Shown here piece after piece: positions 8,097 to 14,770 of a stretch of 25,094 nucleotides of DNA. The stretch comes from a virus: IMG/VR virus record IMGVR_UViG_3300008264_000032, positions 1 to 25,094 of that record; one strand, written 5' to 3'. A program made the position numbers and the translations under genes. Positions within the stretch are counted from its first letter, which is position 1; the number at the start of each line of letters is the position of its first letter. Under the pieces are notes generated by a model that did not search any database, had not been told where the DNA came from, and saw only the letters and a program-made list of their open reading frames with translations.

Positions 8097-8280
8097 AATT
8101 ATTACTGAGATTGATCTTCCAACTGCCCCAGATTTTTTAAGTTACGAAGTCGCAACAGAGCTAGATTATTTATGCAGACCACGGGATAAATGTGATTCAA
8201 TCAATGAATTTAAAAATAAATATTTCCTTTTTCTCATGAAATATGACGTTTACAGAAAAAACTATAAAACACCTGGATAA
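8026..8280 (+). CDS. Rz1-like outer-membrane lipoprotein spanin subunit (o-spanin)
   Basis: 84 residues with a lipoprotein signal peptide: MKKIINLL, a hydrophobic core, and the lipobox LSGC with Cys17 as the lipidated residue. The mature part is about 68 residues and holds two more cysteines (CRPRDKC) that could form a disulfide. The start is TTG at 8026, inside the Rz-like gene in a different frame. The first 71 bases overlap it, and the rest extends beyond the Rz stop. This overlapping arrangement is the classic Rz/Rz1 layout. The mature part is longer than lambda Rz1 and lacks obvious proline-rich sequence. Confidence 0.75.
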   Translation: MKKIINLLALMMILSGCLAKGQNKIITEIDLPTAPDFLSYEVATELDYLCRPRDKCDSINEFKNKYFLFLMKYDVYRKNYKTPG

Positions 8281-8317
8281 TCTATTAAATGCACTAACTT
8301 AAATAATTGGTTAAACG

Positions 8318-8337
8318 AGCTTTATCTCTTTAAAGCT
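8318..8337. terminator. Hairpin between lysis operon and cspA
   Basis: AGCTTTA and TAAAGCT make a 7-bp stem with a 6-base loop, in the gap between the converging spanin and cold-shock genes. It is symmetric enough to act on both strands, but neither side has a good T-run, so any terminator role is weak. Confidence 0.35.
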
Positions 8338-8403
8338 AAATATATAATTTATAAAGAAGGTTTGAAATGAGCGATTTTTGGAAAACAATATGTTAATGTT
8401 TAT

Positions 8404-8607
8404 TTAAAGAAATTTAATATTTATAGCAGAGATTTTTCCTTTTACATTTTCAAGTTCAAAACTAACTTTTTGTCCCGGTTTTATATCGATAAGACCTGTT
8501 TTAGCTAGTTCAGAAACGTGAAGAAAAATGTCAGTTGCTCTGCCATCCTGTTCTATAAAACCGTAACCCTTATCAGCATTAAACCACTTAATTTTACCTG
8601 TTTTCAT
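8404..8607 (-). CDS. cspA: Cold-shock domain protein (CspA family)
   Basis: A 67-residue single cold-shock domain that binds single-stranded RNA or DNA and melts RNA structure. Both nucleic-acid motifs are intact: RNP1 KGYGFI (13-18) and RNP2 DIFLHV (26-31), after the usual start MKTGKIKWFN. It is the last gene of a leftward run. There is no clear Shine-Dalgarno before the ATG. Cold-shock genes of this kind are frequent in phages and plasmids of intracellular alphaproteobacteria. Here it sits with HU- and GapR-like nucleoid proteins, which suggests a group of nucleic-acid chaperones acting on the element's own DNA or mRNA. Confidence 0.9.
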   Translation of the reverse strand: MKTGKIKWFNADKGYGFIEQDGRATDIFLHVSELAKTGLIDIKPGQKVSFELENVKGKISAINIKFL

Positions 8608-8629
8608 ATTTATTATTTGTTAATAATGC

Positions 8630-8920
8630 TTAATTCTCTGTTACAGAAACTGCTGTAATGATTGTTGCAAAAGATTTTTTATAAATCTTATAAATATCCT
8701 CGTCAATCATGTTTTCTGTATTGCGTACCCTATTTTCAATAACTATTTTTGATAGTTCAATAGCTGTGGTCATTGCAGAAGAGGCCAATTGACCTATAGA
8801 ATGATCCATTGTGGAATCCGTAGCAACGCCCACACCTATAGCGTCAAAGAACATATGTGATAACTCGTTAGGATCAAATTTAGAAACTTTTGGATCTTTG
8901 TTAGATTTCTTTTTTTGCAT
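8630..8920 (-). CDS. Unknown 96-residue protein
   Basis: I do not recognise a family. The N-terminus is lysine-rich (MQKKKSNKDPKVSKFD). The middle has a small-residue stretch (FDAIGVGVATDSTMDHSIGQLASSAMTTAIEL, about 25-56) that could be an amphipathic or weakly hydrophobic helix, followed by a charged helical C-terminus. No signal peptide and no metal or nucleotide motif are seen. It lies between cspA and the gapR-like gene in the leftward operon, with a 22-base gap to cspA and a 32-base gap to gapR, so it is probably co-transcribed. Confidence 0.55.
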   Translation of the reverse strand: MQKKKSNKDPKVSKFDPNELSHMFFDAIGVGVATDSTMDHSIGQLASSAMTTAIELSKIVIENRVRNTENMIDEDIYKIYKKSFATIITAVSVTEN

Positions 8921-8952
8921 TATATTAATTCTGTTGATTAAAATTATTAGCT

Positions 8953-9189
8953 TTAAATATTTAAAGCACTACGATATAGTTCTATAAGACTATCTTCCTC
9001 TGCTAAAGCGTCTTTATCTTTCGCCTTAAGTTTTAAGACATGCTTGATAATCTTTACATCAAAGCCCATTGATTTAGCCTCATTAAAGACATCCTTAAGC
9101 AAATCAGCAGACTCTATGCGTTCTTGCTCGATAGTTTCTAGTTTATTGATAATTTGTTTTAGCTTTTCAGCTTCTATAACTTCACTCAT
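8953..9189 (-). CDS. gapR: GapR-like DNA-binding protein (DUF2312)
   Basis: GapR is an alphaproteobacterial protein that, in Caulobacter, binds overtwisted DNA ahead of replication forks and helps relieve supercoils. The 78 residues follow the family closely: KLKQIINKLETIEQERIESADLLKDVFNEAKSMGFDVKIIKHVLKLKAKDKDALAEEDSLIELYRSAL. This shows the long N-terminal helix, the (Y/F)-x-E-A-K-x-x-G-F-D-V-K core (about 34-47) and the E-E-D-x-L-x-x-Y-x-x-A-L ending. The gene lies 11 bases from the stop of the HU gene and is probably co-transcribed. Copies of this family are also known from phages. On a mobile element it may manage its own supercoiling or act on the host; that is inference. Confidence 0.88.
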   Translation of the reverse strand: MSEVIEAEKLKQIINKLETIEQERIESADLLKDVFNEAKSMGFDVKIIKHVLKLKAKDKDALAEEDSLIELYRSALNI

Positions 9190-9200
9190 AAGTAATTTGT

Positions 9201-9479
9201 TTATTTGGGATTAACTGCATCTTTAAGCTTCTGGCCAACTTTAAATTTCGGTTGATTATAAGCGGCAATTTTTAAAGATTCCCCAGTACGAGGATTGCGA
9301 CCAGTTCTAGCTGCTACTTTACTAACTGAGAAACTACCAAACCCTACTAGAGATATTTCGTTACCAGCACCAAGTGCATCAATTACAGAAGAGACAAACA
9401 TATCTATTACTTTTTCCGCTTCTATCTTAGTACAACTATGTTTTTCTGATATGTAGTTTACAAATTCGCTTTTATTCAT
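9201..9479 (-). CDS. HU-family DNA-binding protein
   Basis: Histone-like protein that bends and wraps DNA as a dimer. The start KSEFVNYISEKHSCTKIEAEKVIDMFVSSV forms the helical dimer part. The family signature GFGSFSVSKVAARTGRNPRTGE (with G-F-G-S-F and R-x-x-R-N-P) is complete, and the lysine-rich end FKVGQKLKDAVN is typical. I chose the ATG at 9479, giving 92 residues, over an upstream ATG at 9491. Only the inner one has a reasonable ribosome binding site (TGAGAA), and it gives the usual HU length. The gene lies 18 bases downstream of the nuclease gene in the same leftward operon. Confidence 0.92.
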   Translation of the reverse strand: MNKSEFVNYISEKHSCTKIEAEKVIDMFVSSVIDALGAGNEISLVGFGSFSVSKVAARTGRNPRTGESLKIAAYNQPKFKVGQKLKDAVNPK

Positions 9480-9497
9480 TTTTATTCTCATTTTGTG

Positions 9498-9971
9498 TTA
9501 ATCTTTGTTTTTAGCTAAATCGATTAGTATTTTCCAATTTTCTCTATAACTATGTAAATTTTTAAAACTTCTAGATTTACTCCAATTCTCTATATCCGCA
9601 ATTGGAATTATATAGCATTCTCCATTATTTGTATCAATCCCAATAATTAAGTCGCAATCTTTCTCTGTATATTTATAACTCCTGCTAGGAGCTTCTCTTG
9701 AGATTTGCTTACCGCTTCTATATCCACCAACAAAACTCACCGTATCAGTACCAGTGCCTTTTATTTGTATTCTCAGTAACTTTTTGCAACCTCCTATGTC
9801 AACAATAGCATCATATTTTGCATTTGTTACATCCACTCTAGAACATGGAAAACCAGCCTTGATTATTCTACCTATAGCTATCATTTCATCAGCATTTCCG
9901 TTCATTGTTCGAAAAATACCGTTCTCAAGATCGGTTAAATTTATTACCCATTTTTTATTAGTATCCAACAT
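9498..9971 (-). CDS. Putative PD-(D/E)XK-type restriction endonuclease
   Basis: 157-residue candidate restriction enzyme partner of the adjacent methyltransferase. The region from GRIIKAGF (about 33-40) through KYDAIVDIGG to LLRIQIKG (about 52-72) has the order of a PD-(D/E)XK nuclease core: helix with R-x-x-x-A-G, a strand with the acidic Y-D-A-I-V-D, then a strand ending in the catalytic lysine. The usual E-x-K reads Q-I-K here, as in members of the intron-associated PDDEXK_5 group. The C-terminus CDLIIGIDTNNGECYIIPIADI is also typical of that group. Its ATG overlaps the methyltransferase TAA by one base (TAATG), implying coupled translation. It could instead be a solitary nuclease; the pairing supports restriction-modification. 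Confidence 0.62.
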   Translation of the reverse strand: MLDTNKKWVINLTDLENGIFRTMNGNADEMIAIGRIIKAGFPCSRVDVTNAKYDAIVDIGGCKKLLRIQIKGTGTDTVSFVGGYRSGKQISREAPSRSYKYTEKDCDLIIGIDTNNGECYIIPIADIENWSKSRSFKNLHSYRENWKILIDLAKNKD

Positions 9972-10921
9972 TATCCGTTTAGTGCTTGTAAAATATTTTC
10001 TGCTACCAACTTAATCACTGGAACACTAACACTATTCCCAAATTGCTTGTATAATACAGAGTCAGCAAAATTAGTGTTCAACTTGAAGCTGTCAGGAAAC
10101 CCTTGAAATCTAGCACATTCTCTTGGTGTCAATTTCCTTACTCCTTTTTTATCGAATATTAGAGGAACATTATGCCCGCCAGTACCCATATTAGCCGTTA
10201 AGGTAGGACATAAATTACTTTTGTTCTCTCTAACATAATGTCTACGCCACTGATAACAAGTATTACTGTTCGTCATACTTTCCTTTAATATAGGATAATA
10301 TTTACTATTGTTATAATAGTATTTATCCATAACTTTATTATCTAATAAATCCCTAACTGACAATAACTTTCTTGATTTTTGTGGAAAAATAAAGTGTTCA
10401 TAATCTTTTTTATCCCTAAAGCATACAATGTACAGCCTTTCTCTGTTTTGAGGAATGTTAGAGTATTCGCAACTGTTTAGCACTGCATATTTATTACTAT
10501 ACCCCAAATCTGTTATCTTTTGCAAAATGCTTTTAAAAGTCTCTCCTTTGTTATGAGATTTGAGATTTTTTACATTCTCTAAAAATACCACCCTTGGTAA
10601 TATACTTTTAACAATCCGTAGTAATTCAAAAACAACAGTTCCTCTTTCATCGGCAAAACCTTTTCTATGACCAGCTATAGAAAAAGCCTGACAAGGAAAA
10701 CCTCCTGTTAAAATATCAATTGGTACTAATTCCTCAGAAGTTAAGTTTTTTATATCTTTACAAATTATTTTATGATCAAAATTTCTTTCATAGCTTTTAC
10801 AAGCATTTGCATCAATTTCATTCGCCCATTCTATTTTACAACCAACTTGTAAAAATGCTAAGTCAATACCACCAATCCCTGCAAATAAACTCCCTACTTT
10901 GTACCTATACATTTCTTGCAT
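9971..10921 (-). CDS. C5-cytosine DNA methyltransferase
   Basis: Transfers a methyl group from S-adenosylmethionine to C5 of cytosine. Conserved motifs follow in order: I (GSLFAGIGGIDLAF), IV (DILTGGFPCQAFSIAGH, with catalytic PCQ), VI (VFLENVKNL), VIII (PQNRERLYIVCFR), then a target-recognition region around YQWRRHYVRENKSN and TLTANMGTGGHNVPLI, IX-X (RKLTPRECARFQGFP, QFGNSVSVPV). I place the start at the ATG at 10921, about 8 residues before motif I. The frame continues to a TTG at 10999 that would overlap recT but has no ribosome binding site. Paired with the nuclease gene it makes a type II restriction-modification unit; alone it would be a phage protective methylase. The target sequence cannot be read from the protein. 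Confidence 0.9.
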   Translation of the reverse strand: MQEMYRYKVGSLFAGIGGIDLAFLQVGCKIEWANEIDANACKSYERNFDHKIICKDIKNLTSEELVPIDILTGGFPCQAFSIAGHRKGFADERGTVVFELLRIVKSILPRVVFLENVKNLKSHNKGETFKSILQKITDLGYSNKYAVLNSCEYSNIPQNRERLYIVCFRDKKDYEHFIFPQKSRKLLSVRDLLDNKVMDKYYYNNSKYYPILKESMTNSNTCYQWRRHYVRENKSNLCPTLTANMGTGGHNVPLIFDKKGVRKLTPRECARFQGFPDSFKLNTNFADSVLYKQFGNSVSVPVIKLVAENILQALNG

Positions 10922-10991
10922 AATAGATTCTATAATTCTGTTTCTAAATTTTCGATTATAGGTTTGTTTTTTGATAAAAGCAGCTATTATT

Positions 10992-11822
10992 TTAAGCAAC
11001 TAAATCATCTGTTTTATCTGAATAAGAATATTGAGTATTAATGTAATTAATACATAACTCTATCTTATTATTATCTAACTCATTAATTGAGGAAACGCCA
11101 GCTTTATTACACCATTTACTAATAATTTCATCTGAAATGTTATGAGTAAGCACTAATGCCCCAAGCTCTTGAAGTTTTTCAGGATTTGCCTTTTCAACAG
11201 GCGTAACCACCTCTTTAACCTCCTGAACTTGATCGTTGATTAATTCATCTAGTTTGGAGTTTAGAGTTTGAGTTTTTGGGGTAACGTCTGAGATAGTAGA
11301 ATAATCCTGAGCTTCTTCTGCCATAATCAAGCCACTAAGTGCATCGGCAAATTTATCCCTAAGAGCAAAGCTTCTAGCTCTCATCTGTAGCATTCTTTTA
11401 GGATACTGACTCCATGGTCCAGCTTTTCCCCAAAGCCCTGCTTTCTTTGCATCTTCGCTACTAAAGCTAACTGTATATTCATCTTGGTTCTTACGCTTTA
11501 CCGTGCAGAAGGCAGTATTTGTTTTTTCATCAAATGCTTCTTTTACATCCTCAAATGACGGATGTGCTTGTACAAGAGCAAGTAGAGCATCACCGTATAC
11601 TGAGGGTTTGCCATTAATTACAGCTATATTTTGTAGCGCCTGTATAGGTTTTAACCCAAGTTCAGCTCCCATTTGCACCGCAACTAATATATCCCCCGGT
11701 TTGCCTTGATAATTCTTTGGAACCATTGTGCTATTCGCAATTATCTGCGCATATTCCATAGCTTCTTTTAAACTACTAGGTGTTAGTGAAAATGTATTTT
11801 TTACTCCTACTATATTAGTCAT
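10992..11822 (-). CDS. recT: RecT-family single-strand annealing recombinase
   Basis: Phage recombinase that anneals complementary single strands during phage recombination and repair, working with a 5'-3' exonuclease. The 276-residue sequence has the family core: MEYAQIIANSTMVPKNYQGKPGDILVAVQMGAELGLKPIQALQNIAVINGKPSVYGDALLALV (about 24-87), then GLWGKAGPWSQYPKRMLQMRARSFALRDKFADALSGL (about 130-166), and a variable acidic C-terminus. Partner is the YqaJ-type exonuclease upstream in the same leftward operon, separated by a Tad2-like gene and a 39-codon gene. Its ATG overlaps the TAA of the 39-codon gene. Confidence 0.9.
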   Translation of the reverse strand: MTNIVGVKNTFSLTPSSLKEAMEYAQIIANSTMVPKNYQGKPGDILVAVQMGAELGLKPIQALQNIAVINGKPSVYGDALLALVQAHPSFEDVKEAFDEKTNTAFCTVKRKNQDEYTVSFSSEDAKKAGLWGKAGPWSQYPKRMLQMRARSFALRDKFADALSGLIMAEEAQDYSTISDVTPKTQTLNSKLDELINDQVQEVKEVVTPVEKANPEKLQELGALVLTHNISDEIISKWCNKAGVSSINELDNNKIELCINYINTQYSYSDKTDDLVA

Positions 11823-11941
11823 TATTTCCCCTCTAATATTTTTTTAAATTTATTAACATTAGATAAAACAAGATTATCTAACAAATCCCATGGATTTACC
11901 TCTTCTAGATTTGAATTTCTTAAACTATCGGTATTTTTCAT
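11822..11941 (-). CDS. Unknown 39-residue protein upstream of recT
   Basis: Short open frame MKNTDSLRNSNLEEVNPW...KKILEGK with a good ribosome binding site (GAGGAT, 4-9 bases before ATG). Its TAA overlaps the recT ATG (TAATG). Such coupling indicates it is translated and may mainly serve to load ribosomes for recT. The sequence is acidic in the middle and ends basic; no domain recognised. Confidence 0.55.
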   Translation of the reverse strand: MKNTDSLRNSNLEEVNPWDLLDNLVLSNVNKFKKILEGK

Positions 11942-12009
11942 TTTATCCTCATTTATTTAATTATTATCGTTAGAAACATGAACATTAAAACAATCTGTAT
12001 ATTCTTCAC

Positions 12010-12237
12010 TTAATCCTCCAGTATTTCCCAGTCATCAGCTAAAATATCCTCACCTAAAAAAGTAGCGAACTTCTCTTCGTTAGAGCCTTCAATATGTTGG
12101 ATTAATTCGACTATTTCTCCATTGAAACCACGATTGCCGTAAATATAGACACATACCTCTTTGTCTATAAAAAACCAATCTTTACGTCTTATTCTCTTAC
12201 CTTCATAAGCCGCTTTTACCGCTTCTATAATGTTCAT
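12010..12237 (-). CDS. DUF2829 / Tad2-like small protein (candidate anti-Thoeris)
   Basis: 75 residues with the frame of the DUF2829 family: N-terminal MNIIEAVKAAYEGKRIRRKDWF (x-E-A-(I/V)-x-A-x-x-x-G-K-x-(I/V)-R-R-x-x-W) and C-terminal EDILADDWEIL (D-(I/L)-L-A-x-D-W). Tad2, an anti-defence protein that sequesters the cyclic signal nucleotide of Thoeris defence, belongs to this family. Many members have no tested function. It sits between yqaJ and recT, 11 bases after yqaJ, as a typical small cargo gene in an early phage operon. Family call is firm by motif; the anti-Thoeris role is inference. Confidence 0.68.
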   Translation of the reverse strand: MNIIEAVKAAYEGKRIRRKDWFFIDKEVCVYIYGNRGFNGEIVELIQHIEGSNEEKFATFLGEDILADDWEILED

Positions 12238-12248
12238 GCTGATTATCC

Positions 12249-13175
12249 CTATTTAATTAAAAACATTCTTGATCCTTTAGTATAATCAATATATTTGAAA
12301 TATATATCCTGACATTCTTGTTTTAACCTTTTAGTATCAAAGAACGACCTAGGAGCAGTATTCTTCCAAGTAGCAACTACGCAGCCGTTATTATCGAGTA
12401 GTATATCATAGTCCTGCATAAACTCTTGAATATCAACCTTTAGTGCATCAATTGCCTTTTGGATACTACTCTCTTGCTCTCTTAACGTTTTTAGCTCGTA
12501 TATTTTTTGAGTAATAGTTTCGCTAGCAGTTAGTTCCTTATTATTACCAACAGGAAACAAATTAAACGTATCGGCTAAACTACTACATTTTGGTGGTATT
12601 CGTTTTTCAACGTGATTATGCCAGAAGTTACATGCTATCTTTATGAGTTTTTCTTCTAGCTCTTGATCTCTAGTGTATGTGTATTCACGATAATTTTGTC
12701 CTCCTATTAAAACAGCAATATCTACTTTTGGTACGTCACAAATAGCAGAGTACCAGGCTACTTGCACAAGATATGATTCAGGGATTTGATCGGTTCCTTC
12801 ATCGCCCCATGCTTTGGATTTCATAAAATGAGCTGTTTTACATTCTAAGATATATTCATAATTACCGACCCACCGATCTATATTGCCAGCCATAAATGGA
12901 TATTTAGGATGACGAATTAACTTAGGCTCTATTGTTACTTCTACATTATGTTCTTCTGCATATCTTTCTGCTACATCTTTTTCCTGTTTTGCTCCCCAAT
13001 AAGCAGCTTCATAATTATGATCATCTTTAGTTAACTCGATAATCTCTGGATTTACTTTAGAGAAATACACATCAAGGGCAGTTTTCTTAAAACTAGGTAC
13101 ACCACAAATAGCTGCCATATCAGAACCACCCAAATAAGTTTTTCGCATCAATAGCCATTCTTCTCTACTGCTCAT
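12249..13175 (-). CDS. YqaJ-type viral exonuclease (RecT partner)
   Basis: Processes double-strand ends to leave 3' single strands for RecT. The 308 residues begin with SREEWLLMRKTYLGGSDMAAICG, the typical R-x-x-x-(L/I)-G-G-S-D start of lambda-exonuclease-like YqaJ proteins. The catalytic core follows: WGAKQEKDVAERYAEE (60-75), MAGNIDRWV with Asp100, then YILECKTA with Glu111 and Lys113, the D-(x)n-E-x-K site. QVAWYSAICDVPKVDIAVLIGG is the next conserved block. The C-terminal third includes a helical stretch (about 220-255). Its ATG overlaps the upstream 71-residue gene as ATGA. Confidence 0.9.
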   Translation of the reverse strand: MSSREEWLLMRKTYLGGSDMAAICGVPSFKKTALDVYFSKVNPEIIELTKDDHNYEAAYWGAKQEKDVAERYAEEHNVEVTIEPKLIRHPKYPFMAGNIDRWVGNYEYILECKTAHFMKSKAWGDEGTDQIPESYLVQVAWYSAICDVPKVDIAVLIGGQNYREYTYTRDQELEEKLIKIACNFWHNHVEKRIPPKCSSLADTFNLFPVGNNKELTASETITQKIYELKTLREQESSIQKAIDALKVDIQEFMQDYDILLDNNGCVVATWKNTAPRSFFDTKRLKQECQDIYFKYIDYTKGSRMFLIK

Positions 13176-13387
13176 AAATATACCTTTAAATTATTTAAAT
13201 TTCGCTCAGTCTCTAAAAACTCTATGTATTCCAAAATAAAATATCTTGGCAATACTACAAATTCATCATTAGTTTTTGATTTTAGCCACATCGATAAACT
13301 ATGAGTAGATATATCGCTTGTAATACCCCAAAGAAGAGTAGAAAGTTCTGCGCGGGTAATTCTGCAATCTTTTATGTTATTTAACAT
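13172..13387 (-). CDS. Unknown 71-residue protein, possible helix-turn-helix
   Basis: Small protein just upstream of yqaJ and overlapping it by 4 bases. Residues about 9-36 (RITRAELSTLLWGITSDISTHSLSMWLKS) have the spacing of a helix-turn-helix: helix 'RAELSTLLWG', turn, then 'THSLSMWLKS'. The rest (PRYFILEYIEFLETE) looks helical. It may be a small Cro-like DNA-binding protein, but the motif is too weak to rely on. Starts 2 bases after the stop of the 215-residue upstream gene. Confidence 0.55.
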   Translation of the reverse strand: MLNNIKDCRITRAELSTLLWGITSDISTHSLSMWLKSKTNDEFVVLPRYFILEYIEFLETERNLNNLKVYL

Positions 13388-13389
13388 AA

Positions 13390-14037
13390 CTACACCTCCA
13401 AACCACGACTGTGGACAAAGTAAGCATAGAGATCGTCATTCTCATATAATACTTTACGCTCTTGCTCCTCTATTTCTTGGTGCAAAGCCACTGGGTCATA
13501 TTCCGAGGTGTCCCAATCTATACAATAGTCTTTTGCTTTCTTAAGTAATTCCTCGTATTCGTCAATTTTTTGACTTAGTTCAAGAAAATTCACATTATGA
13601 ACGTCGTAAGGAATATTATATTGATAAGCTCTTGCTGTTTGCTCCTCGATAAACTCACGTCTTGCTCTAGCACCAATCCTAGAAAATGTTGCTTTTGTAT
13701 CGTCAGAGAGTTCTACCTTCTCAACTTGTGGCTCAAAAAACGTAGGTACTGTCTTGATATTGTTAGATAATTCTTTCGTACTATTTTTTTGAAAAAAGAT
13801 AGTCAAAGCTTCCTTTAAAGCCTCAAGGTTCGCTAGACCCTGCATAGCCCCTTTAGGTGTGATGACTTTATCTGGCATTGTGGCTTCATAATTATTATTA
13901 TTAATTATTCTACCATGCCCGTTATACTCGTCAAACTTTACGCTATTTAAGCGTGACATTGCCTGTGCAACACTTAGCTCCTCATAACTTTTATGATTTT
14001 TTGCCTTGAAAAAAGGCGTGACTTGGGTATTATCCAT
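13390..14037 (-). CDS. Unknown 215-residue protein, first gene of the leftward operon
   Basis: No recognised domain. The N-terminal third contains a basic and Asn-rich segment (GHGRIINNNNYE). The C-terminal half (about 115-215) is charged and looks helical (SRIGARARREFIEEQTARAYQ, SQKIDEYEELLKKAKDYC, HQEIEEQERKVLYEN), suggesting a coiled coil or a protein-binding role. It is preceded by a clean ribosome binding site (GAGGAG about 7 bases before ATG). It heads the run that leads to the YqaJ/RecT recombination genes, so a role in phage replication or recombination is plausible. Confidence 0.6.
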   Translation of the reverse strand: MDNTQVTPFFKAKNHKSYEELSVAQAMSRLNSVKFDEYNGHGRIINNNNYEATMPDKVITPKGAMQGLANLEALKEALTIFFQKNSTKELSNNIKTVPTFFEPQVEKVELSDDTKATFSRIGARARREFIEEQTARAYQYNIPYDVHNVNFLELSQKIDEYEELLKKAKDYCIDWDTSEYDPVALHQEIEEQERKVLYENDDLYAYFVHSRGLEV

Positions 14038-14123
14038 TTGTTCCTCCTCATACGGGAATTGTTAAAAGTTTAAGAATAAAAGTTTTTAGTTTCTCTTTTA
14101 TTCGATTGTTTTTATAGACAAGG

Positions 14124-14159
14124 AAAACGTCTTAAGTTCGAGCTTAGGGCGTTTTTTTT
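14124..14159 (+). terminator. Strong hairpin with T-run on the + strand
   Basis: AAAACGTCTTAAG (14124-14136) pairs with CTTAGGGCGTTTT (14143-14155), allowing three G-U pairs, closed by a 6-base loop and followed by eight T on the + strand (14152-14159). Read leftward it has only four T. It lies between two leftward genes, so it would end leftward transcription of the HTH gene only weakly. It fits best as the end of an unannotated rightward or antisense transcript. The rest of the 178-base gap (14038-14215) is AT-rich and without a gene. Confidence 0.65.
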
Positions 14160-14215
14160 GTGCCTTGCTTATGAGGTAAGTATATAGTGGAAAATCTGAC
14201 TTGTAAAGTATTTTT

Positions 14216-14530
14216 TTATTTATTTTTAAGTTTTTTTGTTTTTTTATATATTTCTTCAATTTCATCAAGCTTTGGTATTAGCAGTTTGAAAACTCCTCTT
14301 TTATTGTTTGTGGTATTTAAAGATTGAATAAGCTTCTCTTTTTCGAAAAGTCTAATTGCTTTATACACTACAGGTTGTGTTGCTCCAGATATTTCAGATA
14401 AATTACGAGGTGAAATTGTGGCAACTTCATCTATAGCCACTTGTACTAAAGTAGACAAAATACTACGTTGTTTATTCGTGTATAAGTCACAATTTTGTAT
14501 AGCTTCTATGTACATATTTTTCTTATCCAT
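14216..14530 (-). CDS. Winged helix-turn-helix regulator
   Basis: About 104 residues. Residues (from Met) about 31-58, SPRNLSEISGATQPVVYKAIRLFEKEKLI, form a helix-turn-helix, and the following LNTTNNKRGVFKLL gives the wing. It is thus likely a DNA-binding repressor or activator. I place the start at ATG 14530 rather than the TTG at 14548, since neither has a good ribosome binding site and ATG is favoured. It points leftward, next to the control region shared with the divergent candidate replication gene, so it may control one or both. It could be the phage early-gene or copy-number regulator; target unknown. Confidence 0.7.
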   Translation of the reverse strand: MDKKNMYIEAIQNCDLYTNKQRSILSTLVQVAIDEVATISPRNLSEISGATQPVVYKAIRLFEKEKLIQSLNTTNNKRGVFKLLIPKLDEIEEIYKKTKKLKNK

Positions 14531-14608
14531 TGTTCTATATTCTAACAAATTATTATTTAATGTAATATAATACTTAATAAAAACTTTTCAATAACTTAAA
14601 TTTTGATA

Positions 14609-14636
14609 TTGACTAAGCATAAAAACGCATTATGGT
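14609..14636 (+). promoter_or_regulatory. Sigma70-like promoter
   Basis: TTGACT (14609-14614), a 16-base spacer and TATGGT (14631-14636) make a fair sigma70-type promoter pointing right. The transcript would run about 160 bases to the intrinsic terminator at 14771-14807 and end before the replication gene, so it may make a short RNA rather than mRNA for that gene. Confidence 0.45.
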
Positions 14637-14770
14637 TAATACGTCCCTAGAGGGGATTTTTTAATTTATATGGAGAATGTATGTAAGAAATTTTAAGGTA
14701 TTTGGATATTTATAAGGAAAGTTTATTAAAATTCTTGCAGGTCTCTTAATTTAACTTTCTCAAACATCAA

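Noticed and set aside
8367-8396. Nine-codon frame MSDFWKTIC with a strong ribosome binding site (AAGAAGG)
   Set aside because: Too short to call as a gene. It may be the remains of a phage gene cut off where the cspA block joins, but nothing else supports this.
9754-10014. Rightward open frames opposite the nuclease and methyltransferase genes (also 10720-10923)
   Set aside because: They are antisense to genes with strong motifs, and their translations are hydrophobic or low-complexity without a start signal.
10922-10999. Longer methyltransferase start at TTG 10999
   Set aside because: It would add 26 residues not seen before motif I in this family, overlap recT by 8 bases, and has no ribosome binding site.
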